A DNA stretch of 64,000 nt, taken from positions 84,763,995 through 84,827,994 of the forward strand of contig OV050031.1 of assembly GCA_920105625.2 (NCBI GenBank), written 5' to 3'. Source of the DNA: Clusia tigrina (taxonomy: Eukaryota > Arthropoda > Insecta > Diptera > Clusiidae). The notes beneath the pieces are model-generated. The model worked only from the letters and a program-made list of their open reading frames with translations. It did no database searches and had not been told where the DNA came from. The position numbers were made by a program, and so were the translations under genes. Shown here piece by piece: positions 47,812 through 62,035 of this stretch. How positions within the stretch are numbered: the stretch's first letter is position 1; each line of letters begins with the position of its first letter.

Positions 47812-50800
47812 TATAACACAAAATAGAAGGGAAGTGTTAGATATTACCCTGACCTTCGATAACTTCGCTAACAATATAAAAAGATGGAGAGTTCCAATAG
47901 GCGGTTATTTAACAGGGCCAAAATTTCGGGTCTGCACGCGGACTAGGAAGCCTACAAGGCTGAGCTAAAGATATATAAGCAACCAGAACTGCGCAGCGAC
48001 AGGCCTGGCAAAATTATTGTAGGGATGTGGAAGAAACATCGGAAGCAGCTAGACTAAGAAGAATCCTAGCGATGACACCACACAACCTGGGCTACCTCAA
48101 GGCTGCGACGCCGACTGAGACGCAGACTGAGGCAGATAGGGGTAGATATAGGCATAGAGAAGGCAGCAGACCCCCAATCAACAGCGGCAGCAACTGAAAC
48201 ACCCACAGAGTTGCTAACAGAGGCTGAGACGCCGACTGACACGCCGACTGAGGCAGATAGGGGTAGATATATGCATAGAGAAGGCAGCAGACCCCCCAAT
48301 CGACAGCGGCACCGATTGAGACGCCTACAGAAACACTGACAGGGGCGGCGATGCCGACTGAGGCAGATAGGGGTAGATATAGGCATAGAGAACGCAGCAG
48401 ACCAACCCCATTCTACAGCCGCAGCGACTGAGACGCCTACAGAGACGCTGACAGAGGTTGAGACGTCGACTGAGGCAGATAGGGGCAGATATAGGCACAG
48501 AGAAGGCAGCAGACCGCCCAATCGACAGCGGCAGCGACTGACGCGCCTACAGAGACGCTGACAGAAGCTGCGACGCTGACTGAGCCGCCGACTGAGGCAG
48601 AAAGGGGTAGATAAGGGCATAGAGAAGGCAGCAGACCCCTCAATCGACAGCGGCAACGACTTAGACGCCTACAGAGAAGCTGACAAAGGCTGCTACGTCG
48701 ACTGAGACGCCGACTGAGGCAGATAGGGGTAGATATAGGCATAGAGAAGTCAGCACACCCCCCAATCCACAGCGGCGCCGACTGAGACGCCTACAGAAAC
48801 GCTGACAGATGCTGTGATGCTGACTGAGGCGGATAGGGGTAGATATAGGTATAGACAAGGCAGCAGACCCCCCAATCGACACTGGCAGCGACTGAGACGC
48901 CGACTGAGGCAGATAGGGGTAGATATAGGCATAGAGAAGTCAGCACACCCCCCAATCGACAGCGGCGGCGACTGAGACGCCTACAGAAACGCTGACAGAG
49001 GCTGTGATGCCGTGTGAGGCAGATAGGGGTTGATATATACATAGAGAAGTTAGCAGACCCCCCAATAGACAGCGGCAGCAATTGAGACGCCTACAGAAAC
49101 GCTGACAGAAGCTGCGACGCTGACTGAGACGCCGACTGAGGCAGAAAGTGGTAGATAAGGGCATAGAGAAGGCAGCAGACCCCCCAATCGACTGCAGCAG
49201 CGACTGAGACGCCTACAGAGACGCTGACAGAGGTTGAGACGCCGAGTGAGGCAGATAGGGGTTGATATATACATAGAGAAGTTAGCAGACCCCCCAATAG
49301 ACAGCGGCAGCAATTGAGACGCCTACAGAAACGCTGACAGAAGCTGCGATGCCGACCTAAGGCGGATAAGGGTAGATATAGGCATAGAGAAGGCAGCAGA
49401 CCCCTCAATCGACACCGGCAGCGACTGAGACGGCTACAGAAACACTGACAGAGGCTGCGACGCCGACTGATGCAGATAGGGGTATATATAAGCATAGAGA
49501 AGGCAGCAGACCCCCAATCGACAGCGGCAGCGACTGAGACGCCTACAGAGACGCTGAAAGAGGCTGCGACGCCGACTGAGGCAGATAGGGGTCGATATAG
49601 GCATACAGAATGCAGCATATCCCTAATCGACAGCGGCAGCGACTGAGTCGCTTACAGAGACACTGACAGAGACTGCGACGCCGACTGAGACGCCGATTGA
49701 GACGCCGACTGAGACGCCGACTGAGACGACGACTGATGCAGATAGGGGTATATATAGGCATAGAGAAGCCAGCAGACCCCCAATCGACAGCGGCAGCGAC
49801 TGAGACGTCTACAGAGACGCCGATTGAGACGCCGACTGAGTTAGATAGGGGTAGAGAAGGCAGCAGACTCTCCCAATCGACAGCGGCAGCGACTGAGACG
49901 CAGACTGAGGCAGATAGGCGTAGATGTAGGCATAGAGAAGGCAGCTGACCTCCCAATCGACTGCAGCAGCGACTGAGACGTCACAGAAACGCTGACAGGG
50001 GCTGCGACGCCAACTGAGGCAGATAGGGGTAGACATAGGCATAGAGAAGTCAGCAGACCCCCCAATCGACAGCGACATCGACTGACACGCCTACAGAAAC
50101 GCTGACAGAGGCTGCGATGCCCACTGAGGCGGATAGGGGTAGATATAGGCATACAGAAGGCAGCAGACCCCTCAATCGACAGCGGCAACGATTGAGACGC
50201 CCACAGAGACGCTAACAGAGGCTGCGACGCCGACTGAGACGCCGACTGATTCAGATAGGGGTAGATATAGGCATAGAGAAAGCAGCAGACCCCCCAATCG
50301 ACTGCAGCAGTGACTGAGACGTCTACAGAAACGCTGACAGGGGCTGCGACGTCGACTGAGGCAGATAGGGGTAGATATTGGCATAGAGAAGGCAGCTGAC
50401 CCCCCCAATCGACAGCGGCAGCGACTGAGACGCCTACAGAGACACTGACAGAGGCTGCGACACCGACTGAGACGCCGACTGAGGCAGATAGGGGTATATA
50501 TAGGTATAGAGAAGGCAGCAGACCCCCCCAATCGGCAGCGGCAGCGATTGAGACGCCCACAGAGACGCTAACAGAGGCTGCGACGCCGACTGAGACGCCG
50601 ACTGATTCAGATAGGTGTAGATATAGGCACAGAGAAGGCAGCAGACCGCCCAATCGACAACGGCAGTTTCTGACACGCCTACAGAGACACTGACAGAAGC
50701 TGCGACGCTGACTGAGACGCCGACTGAGGCAGAAAGGGGTAGATAAGGGCATAGAGAAGGCAGCAGACCCCCCAATCGACAGCGGGAACGACTGAGACGT

Positions 50801-53800
50801 CTACAGAGACGCTGTCAGAGGTTGCGACACCGACTGAGACGCCGACTGAGGCAGATAGGGGTAGATATAAGCATAGAGTAGGCAGCAGACCTCCCAATCG
50901 ACAGCGCCAGCGACTGAGACGCCCACACAGATGCTGACAGAGGCTGCAACGCCGACTGAAGCAGATAGGGGTAGATATAGGCATAGAGAAGGCAGCAGAC
51001 CCCCCCAATCGACTGCAGCAGCGACTGAGACGTCTACAGAAATGCTTACAGGGGCTGCGACGTCGACTGAGGCAGATAGGGGTAGATATAGGCATAGAGA
51101 AGGCAGCAGATCAACCCCATTCTACAGCCTCAGCGACTGAGACGCCTACAGAGACGCTGACAGAGGTTGAGACGCCGACTGAGGCAGATAGGGGTAGATA
51201 TAGGCACAGAGAAGGCAGCAGATCGCCCAATCGACAGCGGCAGCGACTGACACGCCTACAGAGACGCTGACAGAAACTGCGACGCTGACTGAGACACCGA
51301 CTGAGGCAGATAGGGGTAGATATAGGCATAGAGAAGGAAGCAGACCTCCCCAATCGACAGCGGCAGCGACAGAGACGTCTACAGAGACGCCGATTGAGAC
51401 GCCGACTGAAGTAGATAGGGGTAGATAAAGGCATAAAAAGGCAGCAGACCCCCCAATCTACAGCGGCAGCGACTGAGACGCCTACAGAAACGCTGACAGA
51501 GGCTGCAACGCTGACTGAGGCAGATAGGGGTAGATATAAGCATAGAGAAGGCAGCAGACCCCCCAATCGACAACGGCAACTACTGAGACGCAGACTGAGG
51601 CAGATAGAGGTAGATATAGGCATAGAGAAGGCAGCAGACCCCCCAAAAGACTGCGGCAGCGACTGAGACACCTACAGAGATGCTGACAGAGGCTGCAGCG
51701 CTTACTGAGGCAGATAGGGGTAGATATAGGCATAGAGAAGGCAGCAGACCCCCCAATCAACAGCGGCAGCAACTGAAACACACACAGAGACGCTAACAGA
51801 GGCTGCGACGCCGACTGAGACGCCGACTGAGGCAGATAGGGGTAGATATAGGCATAGAGAAGGCAGCAGACCTCCCAATCGACTGCAGCAGCGACTGGGA
51901 CATCTACAGAAACGCTGACAGGGGCTGCGACGCCAACTGAGGCAGATAGGGGTAGACATAGGCATAGAGAAGTCAGCAGACCCCCCAATCGACAGCGGCT
52001 TCGACTGAGACGCCTACAGAAACGCTGACAGAGGCTGCGATGCCCACTGAGGCGGATAGGGGTAGATATAGGCATACAGAAGGCAGCAGACCCCTTAATC
52101 GACAGCGGCAATGACAGAGACGCCTACAGAGACTTTGACAGAGGCTGCGACGACGACTGGAACGACGATTGACACGCCAACTGAGGCAGATAGGGGTATA
52201 TATAGGCATATAGAAGGCAGCAGAACCCCCAATCGACAGCGGCAACGACTTAGACGCCTACAGAAATGCTGACAGAGGCTGCGATGCCGACTGAGGCCGA
52301 TAGGGGTAGATATTGGGATAGAGAAGGCAGTAGAACCCTCAATCGACAGCGGCAACTACAGAGACGCCCACAGAGGCGCCTACAGAGACTTTGACAGAGG
52401 CTGCGAAGCCGACTGAAACGACGATTGACACGCCAACTGAGGCTGATAGGGGTATATATAGGCATAGAGAAGGCAGCAGACCCCCCCAATCGAAAGCGGC
52501 AGCGACTGAGACGCCCACACAGATGCTGACAGAGGCTGCAACGCCGACTGAAGCAGATAGGGGTAGATATAGGCATAGAGAAGGCAGCAGACCCCCCAAT
52601 CGACTGCAGCAGCGACTGAGACGTCTACAGAAACGCTGACAAGGGCTGCGACGTCGACTGAAGCAGATAGGGGTACATATAGGCATAGAGAAGGCAGCAG
52701 AGCAACCCCATTCTACAGCCGCAGCGACTGAGACGCCTACAGAGGCGCTGACAGAGGTTGAGACGCCGACTGAGGCAGATAGGGGTAGATATAGGCATAG
52801 AGAAGGCAGCAGACCCCCCAATCGACAGCGCTAGCGACTGAGACGCCCACACAGACGCTGACAGCGGCTGCAACGCCGACTTAGGCAGATAGGGTTAGAT
52901 ATTGGCATAGAGAAGGCAGCAGACACCCCAATCGACAGCGGCAGAGACTGAGACACCTACAGAGACGCTGACAGAGGCTGCGATGCCCACTGAGGCGGAT
53001 AGGGGTAGATATAGGCATACAGAAGGCAGCAGACCCCTCAATCGACAGCGGCAACGATTGAGACGCCCACAGAGACGCTAACAGAGGCTGCGACGCCGAC
53101 TGAGACGCCGACTGATTCAGATAGGGGTAGATATAGGCATAGAGAAGGCAGCAGACCCCCCAATCGACTGCAGCAGGGACTGAGACGTCTACAGAAACGC
53201 TGACAGGGGCTGCGACGTCGACTGAGGCAGATAGGGGTAGATATAGGCATAGAGAAGGCAGCAGACCCCCCAATCGACAGCGGCAGCGACTGAGACGCCC
53301 ACAGATACACTGACAGAGGCTGCGACACCGACTGAGACGCCGACTGCGGCAGATAGGGGTAGATATAGGCATAGAGAAAGCAGCAGATCCCCCAATCGAC
53401 AGCGCCAGCGACTGAGACGCCTACAGAGACGCTGACAGAGGCTGCGATGCCGACTGAGGTAGATAGGGGTAGATATAGGCATAGAGAAGTCAGCACACCC
53501 CCCAATCGACAGCGGCAGCGACTGAGACGCCCACAGAGACGCTGACAGAGGCTGCGACGCCGACTGAGATGCCGACTGAGGCAGATAGGGGTAGATATAG
53601 GCATAGAGAAGCCAGCACACCCCCCAATCGACAGCGGCAGCGACTGAGACGCCTACAGAAACGCTGACAGAGGCTGCGACGCCGACTGAGACGCCGACTG
53701 AGGCAGATAGGGGTATATATAGGCATAGAGAAGGCAGCAGACCCCCCAATCGCCAGCGGCAGCGATTGAGACGCCCACAGAGACGCTAACAGAGGCTGCG

Positions 53801-56800
53801 ACGCCGACTGAGACGCTGACTGATTCAGATAGGGGTAGATATAGGCATAGAGAAGGCAGCATACCCCCAAATCGACAGCAGCAGTGACTGAGACGTCTAC
53901 AGAAACGCTGACAGGGGCTGCGACGTCGACTGAGGCAGATAGGGGTAGATATAGGCATAGAGAAGGCAGCAGAACAACCCCATTCTACAGCCGCAGCGAC
54001 TGAGACGCCTACAGAGACGCTGACAGAGGTTGAGGCGCCGACTGAAGAAGATAGGTGTAGATAAAGGCACAGAGAAGGCAGCAGACCGCCCAATCGACAG
54101 CGGCAGCGACTGACACGATTACAGAGACACTGACAGAAGCTGCGACGCTTACTGAGACGCCGACTGAAGCAGAAAGGGGTAGATAAGGGCATAGAGAAGG
54201 CAGCAGACCCCCCAATCGACAGCGGGAACCACTGAGACGCCTACAGAGACGCTGTCAGATGTTGCGACGCCGACTGAGACGCCGACTGAGGCAGATAGGG
54301 GTAGATATAGGCATAGAGAAGGCAGCAGACCTCCCAATCGACAGCGCCAGCGACTGAGACGCCCACCCAGATGCTGACAGAGGCTGCAACGCCGACTGAG
54401 GCAGATAGGGGTAGATATTGGCATAGAGAAGGCAGCAGACCCCCAATCGACAGCGGCAGCGACTGAGACACCTACAGAGACGCTGAAAGGGGCTGCGGCG
54501 CCGACTGAGGCAGATAGGGGTAGGTAAAGGCATAGAGAAGGCAGCAGACCCCCCAATGGACAGCGGCAACGACTAAGACGCCCCCATAGACGTTGACAGA
54601 GGCTGCGACGCCGACTGAGAGGCCGACTGAAGTAGATAGGGGTAGATATTGGCATAGAGAAGACAGCAGACCCCCAATCGACAGCGGCAGCGACTGAGAC
54701 GCCTAAAGAGACGCTGACAGATGCTGCGACGGCTGCCACGCCGACTGAGACGACGACTGAGGCGGTAGATACTGGCATAGAGAAGGCAGCAGAGCCAGAG
54801 ACGCCCACACAGACGCTGACAGATGCGGCGACGCAGACTGTGAAACCGACTGAGGCAGATAGGGGTATATATAGGCATAGAGAAGGCAGCAGACCCCTCA
54901 ATCGACAGCGGAAACGGCTGAGTCGCCTACAGAGACGCTGACAGAGGCTGCGACGACCGAGACGCCGACTGAGGCAGAGAGGGGTAGATATAGGTATAGA
55001 GAAGGCAGCAGACCCCTCAATCGACAGCGGAAACGACTGAGACGCCTACAGAAACGCTGACAGAGGCTCCGACGCCGACTGAGACGCCGACTCAGGCAGA
55101 TAGGGGTAGATATAGGCACAGAGAATTCAGCAGACCCCCCAATCGACTGCAGCAGCGACTGAGACGTCTACAGAAACGCTGACAAGGGGCTGCGATGCCG
55201 ACTGAGGCAGATAGGGGTAGATATAGGCATAGAGAAGGCAGCAGACCCCTCAATCGACAGCGGCAACGACAGAGACGCCTACAGAGACTATGACAGAGGC
55301 TGCGACGCCGACTGAAACGCCGATCGACACGCCGACTGAAGCAGATAGGGGTATATTATGCATAGAGAAGGCAGCAGACCAACCCCATTCTACAGCCGCA
55401 GCGACTGAGACGCTTACAGAGACGCTGACAGAGGTTGAGACGCCGACTGAGGCAGATAGGGGTAGATATAGGCACAGAGAAGGCAGCAGATCGCCCAATC
55501 GACAGCGGCAGCGACTGACACGCCTACAGAGACGCTGACAGAAGCTGCGACGCTGACTGAGACGCCGACTGAGGCAGATAGGGGTAGATATAGGCATAGA
55601 GAAGGAAGCAGACCACCCCAATCGACAGCGGCAGCGACTGAGACGTCTACAGAGACGCCGATTGAGACGCCGACTGAAGTAGATAGGAGTAGATAAAGGC
55701 ATAGAGAAGGCAGCAGACCCCCCAATCGACAGCGGCAGCGCCTGAGACGCCTACAGAAACGCTGACAGAGGCTGCGACGCTGACTGAGGCAGATAGGGGT
55801 AGATATAGGCATAGAGAAGGCAGCAGACCCCTCAATCGACAGCGGCAGCGATTGAGATACTTACAGATACGCTGACAGATGCTGCGACGCCGAGTGAGAC
55901 GGCGACTCAGGCCGATAGGGGTAGATATAGGAATAGAGAAGGCAGCAGACCCCCCAATCGACAGCGGCAGCGACTGAGAAACCTACAGAAACACTGACAG
56001 GGGCTGCGACGCCGACTGATGCAGATAGGGGTAGGTATAGGCATAGAGAAGGTAGCAGACCCCCCAATCGACAACGGCAACTACTGAGACGCAGACTGAG
56101 GCAGATAGAGGTAGATATAGGCATAGAGAAGGCAGCAGACCCCCCAATCGACTGCGGCAGCGACTGAGACTCCTACAGAGATGCTGACAGAGGCTGCGGC
56201 GCCGACTGAGGCAGATAGGGGTAGATATAGGCATAGAGAAGGCAGCAGACTCCCCAATCAACAGCGGCAGCAACTGAAACACCCACAGAGACGCTAACAG
56301 AAGCTGCGACGCCGACTGAGACGCCGACTGAGGCAGATAGGGGTAGATATAGGCATAGAGAAGGCAGCAGACCTCCCAATCGACTGCAGCAGCGACTGGG
56401 ACATCTACAGAAACGCTGCCAGGGGCTGCGACGCCAACTGGGGCAGAAAGGGGTAGACATAGGCATAGAGAAGTCAGCAGACCCCCCAATCGACAGCGGC
56501 ATCGACTGAGACGCCTACAGAAACGCTGACAGAGGCTGCGATGCCCACTGAGGCGGATCGGGGTAGATATAGGCATACAGAAGGCAGCAGACCCCTCAAT
56601 CGACAGCGGCAATGACAGAGACGCCTACAGAGACTTTGACAGGGGCTGCGACGCCGACTGAAACGACGATTGACACGCCAACTGAGGTAGATATTGGTAT
56701 ATATAGGCATAGAGAAGGCAGCAGACCCCCCAGTCGACAGCGGCAGCGACTGAGACACCCACAGAGACGCTGACAGAGGCTGCGACGCCGACTGAGACGC

Positions 56801-59800
56801 CGACTGAGGCAGAAAGGGGTAGATAAAGGCATAAAGAAGGCAGCAGACCCCTCAATGGACAGCGGCAACGACTAAGACGCCCCCATAGACGTTGACAGAG
56901 GCTGCGACGCCGACTGAGAGGCCGACTGAAGTAGATAGGGGTAGATATTGGCATAGAGAACACAGCAGACCCCCCAATCGACAGCGGCAGCGACTGAGAC
57001 GCCTAAAGAGATGCTGACAGAGGCTGCGACGGCTGCCACGCCGACTGAGACGCCGACTGAGGCGGTAGATACTCGCATAGAGAAGGCAGCAGAGCCAGAG
57101 ACGCCCACACAGACGCTGACAGATGCGGCGACGCAGACTGTGAACCCGACTGAGGCAGATAGGGGTATATATAGGCATAGAGAAGGCAGCAGACCCCTCA
57201 ATCGACAGCGGAAACGACTGAGTCGCCTACAGAAACGCTGACAGAGGCTCCGACGCCGACTGAGACGCCGACTCAGGCAGATAGGGGTAGATATAGGCAC
57301 AGAGAATTCAGCAGACCCCCCAATCGACTGCAGCAGCGACTGAGACGTCTACAGAAACGCTGACAAGGGGCTGCGATGCCGACTGAGGCAGATAGGGGTA
57401 GATATAGGCATAGAGAAGGCAGCAGACCCCTCAATCGACAGCGGCAACGACAGAGACGCCTACAGAGACTCTGACAGAGGCTGCGACGCCGACTGAAACG
57501 CCGATTGACTCGCCGACTGACGCAGATAGGGGTATATATAGGCACAGAGATCGCAGCAGAGCCCCCAATCGACAGCGGCAGCGATTGAGACGCCCACAGA
57601 GACGTTGACAGAGGCTGCGATGCCGACTGAGGTAGATAGGGGTAGATATAGGCATAGAGAATGCAGCAGACCCCCCAATAGACTGCGGCAGCGAATTAGA
57701 CGCCTACAGAGACGCTGACAGAGACTGCGACGCCGCCTGAGACGCCGACTGAGGCAGAAAGGGGTAGATAAGGGCATAGAGAAGGCAGCAGACCCCCAAT
57801 CGACAGCGGCAATGACTGAGACGCCTACAGAGACCCTGACAGAAGCTGCGACGCCGACTGAGCCGCACACTGAGGCAGATAGGGGTAGATATAGGCACAG
57901 AGAATTCAGCAGACCCCCCAATCGACTGCAGCAGCGACTGAGACGTCTACAGAAACGCTGACAAGGGGCTGCGATGCCGACTGAGGCAGATAGGGGTAGA
58001 TATAGGCATAGAGAAGGCAGCAGACCCCTCAATCGACAGCGGCAACGACAGAGACGCCTACAGAGACTATGACAGAGGCTGCGACGCCGACTGAAACGCC
58101 GATCGACACGCCGACTGAAGCAGATAGGGGTATATTATGCATAGAGAAGGCAGCAGACCAACCCCATTCTACAGCCGCAGCGACTGAGACGCTTACAGAG
58201 ACGCTGACAGAGGTTGAGACGCCGACTGAGGCAGATAGGGGTAGATATAGGCACAGAGAAGGCAGCAGATCGCCCAATCGACAGCGGCAGCGACTGACAC
58301 GCCTACAGAGACGCTGACAGAAGCTGCGACGCTGACTGAGACGCCGACTGAGGCAGATAGGGGTAGATATAGGCATAGAGAAGGAAGCAGACCACCCCAA
58401 TCGACAGCGGCAGCGACTGAGACGTCTACAGAGACGCCGATTGAGACGCCGACTGAAGTAGATAGGAGTAGATAAAGGCATAGAGAAGGCAGCAGACCCC
58501 CCAATCGACAGCGGCAGCGACTGAGACGCCTACAGAAACGCTGACAGAGGCTGCGACGCTGACTGAGGCAGATAGGGGTAGATATAGGCATAGAGAAGGC
58601 AGCAGACCCCTCAATCGACAGCGGCAGCGATTGAGATACCTACAGATACGCTGACAGATGCTGCGACGCCGAGTGAGACGGCGACTCAGGCCGATAGGGG
58701 TAGATATAGGAATAGAGAAGGCAGCAGACCCCCCAATCGACAGCGGCAGCGACTGAGAAACCTACAGAAACACTGACAGGGGCTGTGACGCCGACTGATG
58801 CAGATAGGGGTAGGTATAGGCATAGAGAAGGTAGCAGACCCCCCAATCGACAACGGCAACTACTGAGACGCAGACTGAGGCAGATAGAGGTAGATATAGG
58901 CATAGAGAAGGCAGCAGACCCCCCAATCGACTGCGGCAGCGACTGAGACTCCTACAGAGATGCTGACAGAGGCTGCGGCGCCGACTGAGGCAGATAGGGG
59001 TAGATATAGGCATAGAGAAGGCAGCAGACCCCCCTATCGACTGCGGCAGCGACTGAGACGCTTACTGAGTTTCTGACAGGGGCTGCAGCGCTTACTGAGG
59101 CAGATAGGGGTAGATAAAGGCATAGAGATGGCAGCAGACCCCCCAATCAACAGCGGCAGCAACTGAAACACACACAGAGACGCTAACAGAGGCTGCGACG
59201 CCGACTGAGACGCCGACTGAGGCAGATAGGGGTAGATATAGGCATAGAGAAGGCAGCAGACCTCCCAATCGACTGCAGCAGCGACTGGGACATCTACAGA
59301 AACGCTGCCAGGGGCTGCGACGCCAACTGGGGCAGATAGGGGTAGACATAGGCATAGAGAAGTCAGCAGACCCCCCCAATCGACAGCGGCATCGACTGAG
59401 ACGCCTACAGAAACGCTGACAGAGGCTGCGATGCCCACTGAGGCGGATCGGGGTAGATATAGGCATACAGAAGGCAGCAGACCCCTCAATCGACAGCGGC
59501 AATGACAGAGACGCCTACAGAGACTTTGACAGAGGCTGCGACGCCGACTGAAACGACGATTGACACGCCAACTGAGGTAGATATTGGTATATATAGGCAT
59601 AGAGAAGGCAGCAGACCCCCCAGTCGACAGCGGCAGCGACTGAGACACCCACAGAGACGCTGACAGAGGCTGCGACGCCGACTGAGACGCCGACTGAGGC
59701 AGAAAGGGGTAGATATAGGTATAGAGAAGGCAGCAGACCCCTCAATCGACAGCGGAAACGACTGAGACGGCTACAGAAACGCTGACAGAGGCTCCGACGC

Positions 59801-62035
59801 CGACTGAGACGCCGACTCAGGCAGATAGGGGTAGATATAGGCACAGAGAATTCAGCAGACCCCCCAATCGACTGCAGCAGCGACTGAGACGTCTACAGAA
59901 ACGCTGACAAGGGGCTGCGATGCCGACTGAGGCAGATAGGGGTAGATATAGGCATAGAGAAGGCAGCAGACCCCTCAATCGACAGCGGCAACGACAGAGA
60001 CGCCTACAGAGACTCTGACAGAGGCTGCGACGCCGACTGAAACGCCGATTGACACGCCGACTGACGCAGATAGGGGTATATATAGGCACAGAGATCGCAG
60101 CAGACCCCCCAATCGACAGCGGCAGCGATTGAGACGCCCACAGAGACGTTGACAGAGGCTGCGATGCCGACTGAGGTAGATAGGGGTAGATATAGGCATA
60201 GAGAATGCAGCAGACCCCCCAATAGACTGCGGGAGCGAATTAGACGCCTACAGAGACGCTGACAGAGACTGCGACGCCGCCTGAGACGCCGACTGAGGCA
60301 GAAAGGGGTAGATAAGGGCATAGAGAAGGCAGCAGACCCCCAATCGACAGCGGCAATGACTGAGACGCCTACAGAGACGCTGACAGAAGCTGCGACGCCG
60401 ACTGAGCCGCACACTGAGGCAGATAGGGGTAGATATAGGCACAGAGAATTCAGCAGACACCCCAATCGACTGCAGCAGCGACTGAGACGTCTACAGAAAC
60501 GCTGACAAGGGGCTGCGATGCCGACTGAGGCAGATAGGGGTAGATATAGGCATAGAGAAGGCAGCAGACCCCTCAATCGACAGCGGCAACGACAGAGACG
60601 CCTACAGAGACTATGACAGAGGCTGCGACGCCGACTGAAACGCCGATCGACACGCCGACTGAAGCAGATAGGGGTATATTATGCATAGAGAAGGCAGCAG
60701 ACCAACCCCATTCTACAGCCGCAGCGACTAAGACGCTTACAGAGACGCTGACAGAGGTTGAGACGCCGACTGAGGCAGATAGGGGTAGATATAGGCACAG
60801 AGAAGGCAGCAGATGGCCCAATCGACAGCGGCAGCGACTGACACGCCTACAGAGACGCTGACAGAAGCTGCGACGCTGACTGAGACGCCGACTGAGGCAG
60901 ATAGGGGTAGATATAGGCATAGAGAAGGAAGCAGACCACCCCAATCGACAGCGGCAGCGACTGAGACGTCTACAGAGCCGCCGATTGAGACGCCGACTGA
61001 AGTAGATAGGAGTAGATAAAGGCATAGAGAAGGCAGCAGACCCCCCAATCGACAGCGGCAGCGACTGAGACGCCCACAGAAACGCTGACAGAGGCTGCGA
61101 CGCTGACTGAGGCAGATAGGGGTAGATATAGGCATAGAGAAGGCAGCAGACCCCTCAATCGACAGCGGCAGCGATTGAGATACCTACAGATACGCTGACA
61201 GATGCTGCGACGCCGAGTGAGACGGCGACTCAGGCCGATAGGGGTAGATACAGGAATAGAGAAGGCAGCAGACCCCCCAATCGACAGCGGCAGCGACTGA
61301 GAAACCTACAGAAACACTGACAGGGGCTGTGACGCCGACTGATGCAGATAGGGGTAGGTATAGGCATAGAGAAGGTAGCAGACCCCCCAATCGACAACGG
61401 CAACTACTGAGACGCAGACTGAGGCAGATAGAGGTAGATATAGGCATAGAGAAGGCAGCAGACCCCCCAATCGACTGCGGCAGCGACTGAGACTCCTACA
61501 GAGATGCTGACAGAGGCTGCGGCGCCGACTGAGGCAGATAGGGGTAGATATAGGCATAGAGAAGGCAGCAGACCCCCCCTATCGACTGCGGCAGCGACTG
61601 AGACGCTTACTGAGTTTCTGACAGGGGCTGCAGCGCTTACTGAGGCAGATAGGGGTAGATAAAGGCATAGAGATGGCAGCAGACCCCCCAATCAACAGCG
61701 GCAGCAACTGAAACACACACACAGACGCTAACAGAGGCTGCGACGCCGACTGAGACGCCGACTGAGGCAGATAGGGGTAGATATAGGCATAGAGAAGGCA
61801 GCAGACCTCCCAATCGACTGCAGCAGCGACTGGGACATCTACAGAAACGCTGCCAGGGGCTGCGACGCCAACTGGGGCAGATAGGGGTAGACATAGGCAT
61901 AGAGAAGTCAGCAGACCCCCCCAATCGACAGCGGCATCGACTGAGACGCCTACAGAAACGCTGACAGAGGCTGCGATGCCCACTGAGGCGGATCGGGGTA
62001 GATATAGGCATACAGAAGGCAGCAGACCCCTCAAT
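45336..62035. repeat. 16,700-bp tandem duplication, copy B
   Basis: Second copy of 28636-45335. The bases differing from copy A that I found are at 49648, 49659, 50601, 51539, 51863, 53570, 61251 and 61773. At 62035 the sequence runs on in normal monomer phase (TCAATCGACAGCGG), whereas copy A jumps at the same point into the start of copy B. So copy B keeps the ancestral right flank and the joint at 45336 is the new one. Confidence 0.85.
47812..48100 (+). mobile_element. Scrap of an LOA/R1-type non-LTR ORF2, copy 2
   Basis: Base-for-base the same 289-bp island as at 31112-31400, carried along by the 16.7-kb duplication; I see no difference between the two. It encodes the same endonuclease-end and RT-linker motifs in two frames and is equally non-functional. 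Confidence 0.65.

Noticed and set aside
28636..62035. Dismissing the 16.7-kb duplication as an assembly artefact
   Set aside because: Not provable from sequence alone: the out-of-phase joint and the scattered substitutions argue for a real event, so I kept it as a finding with that caveat.
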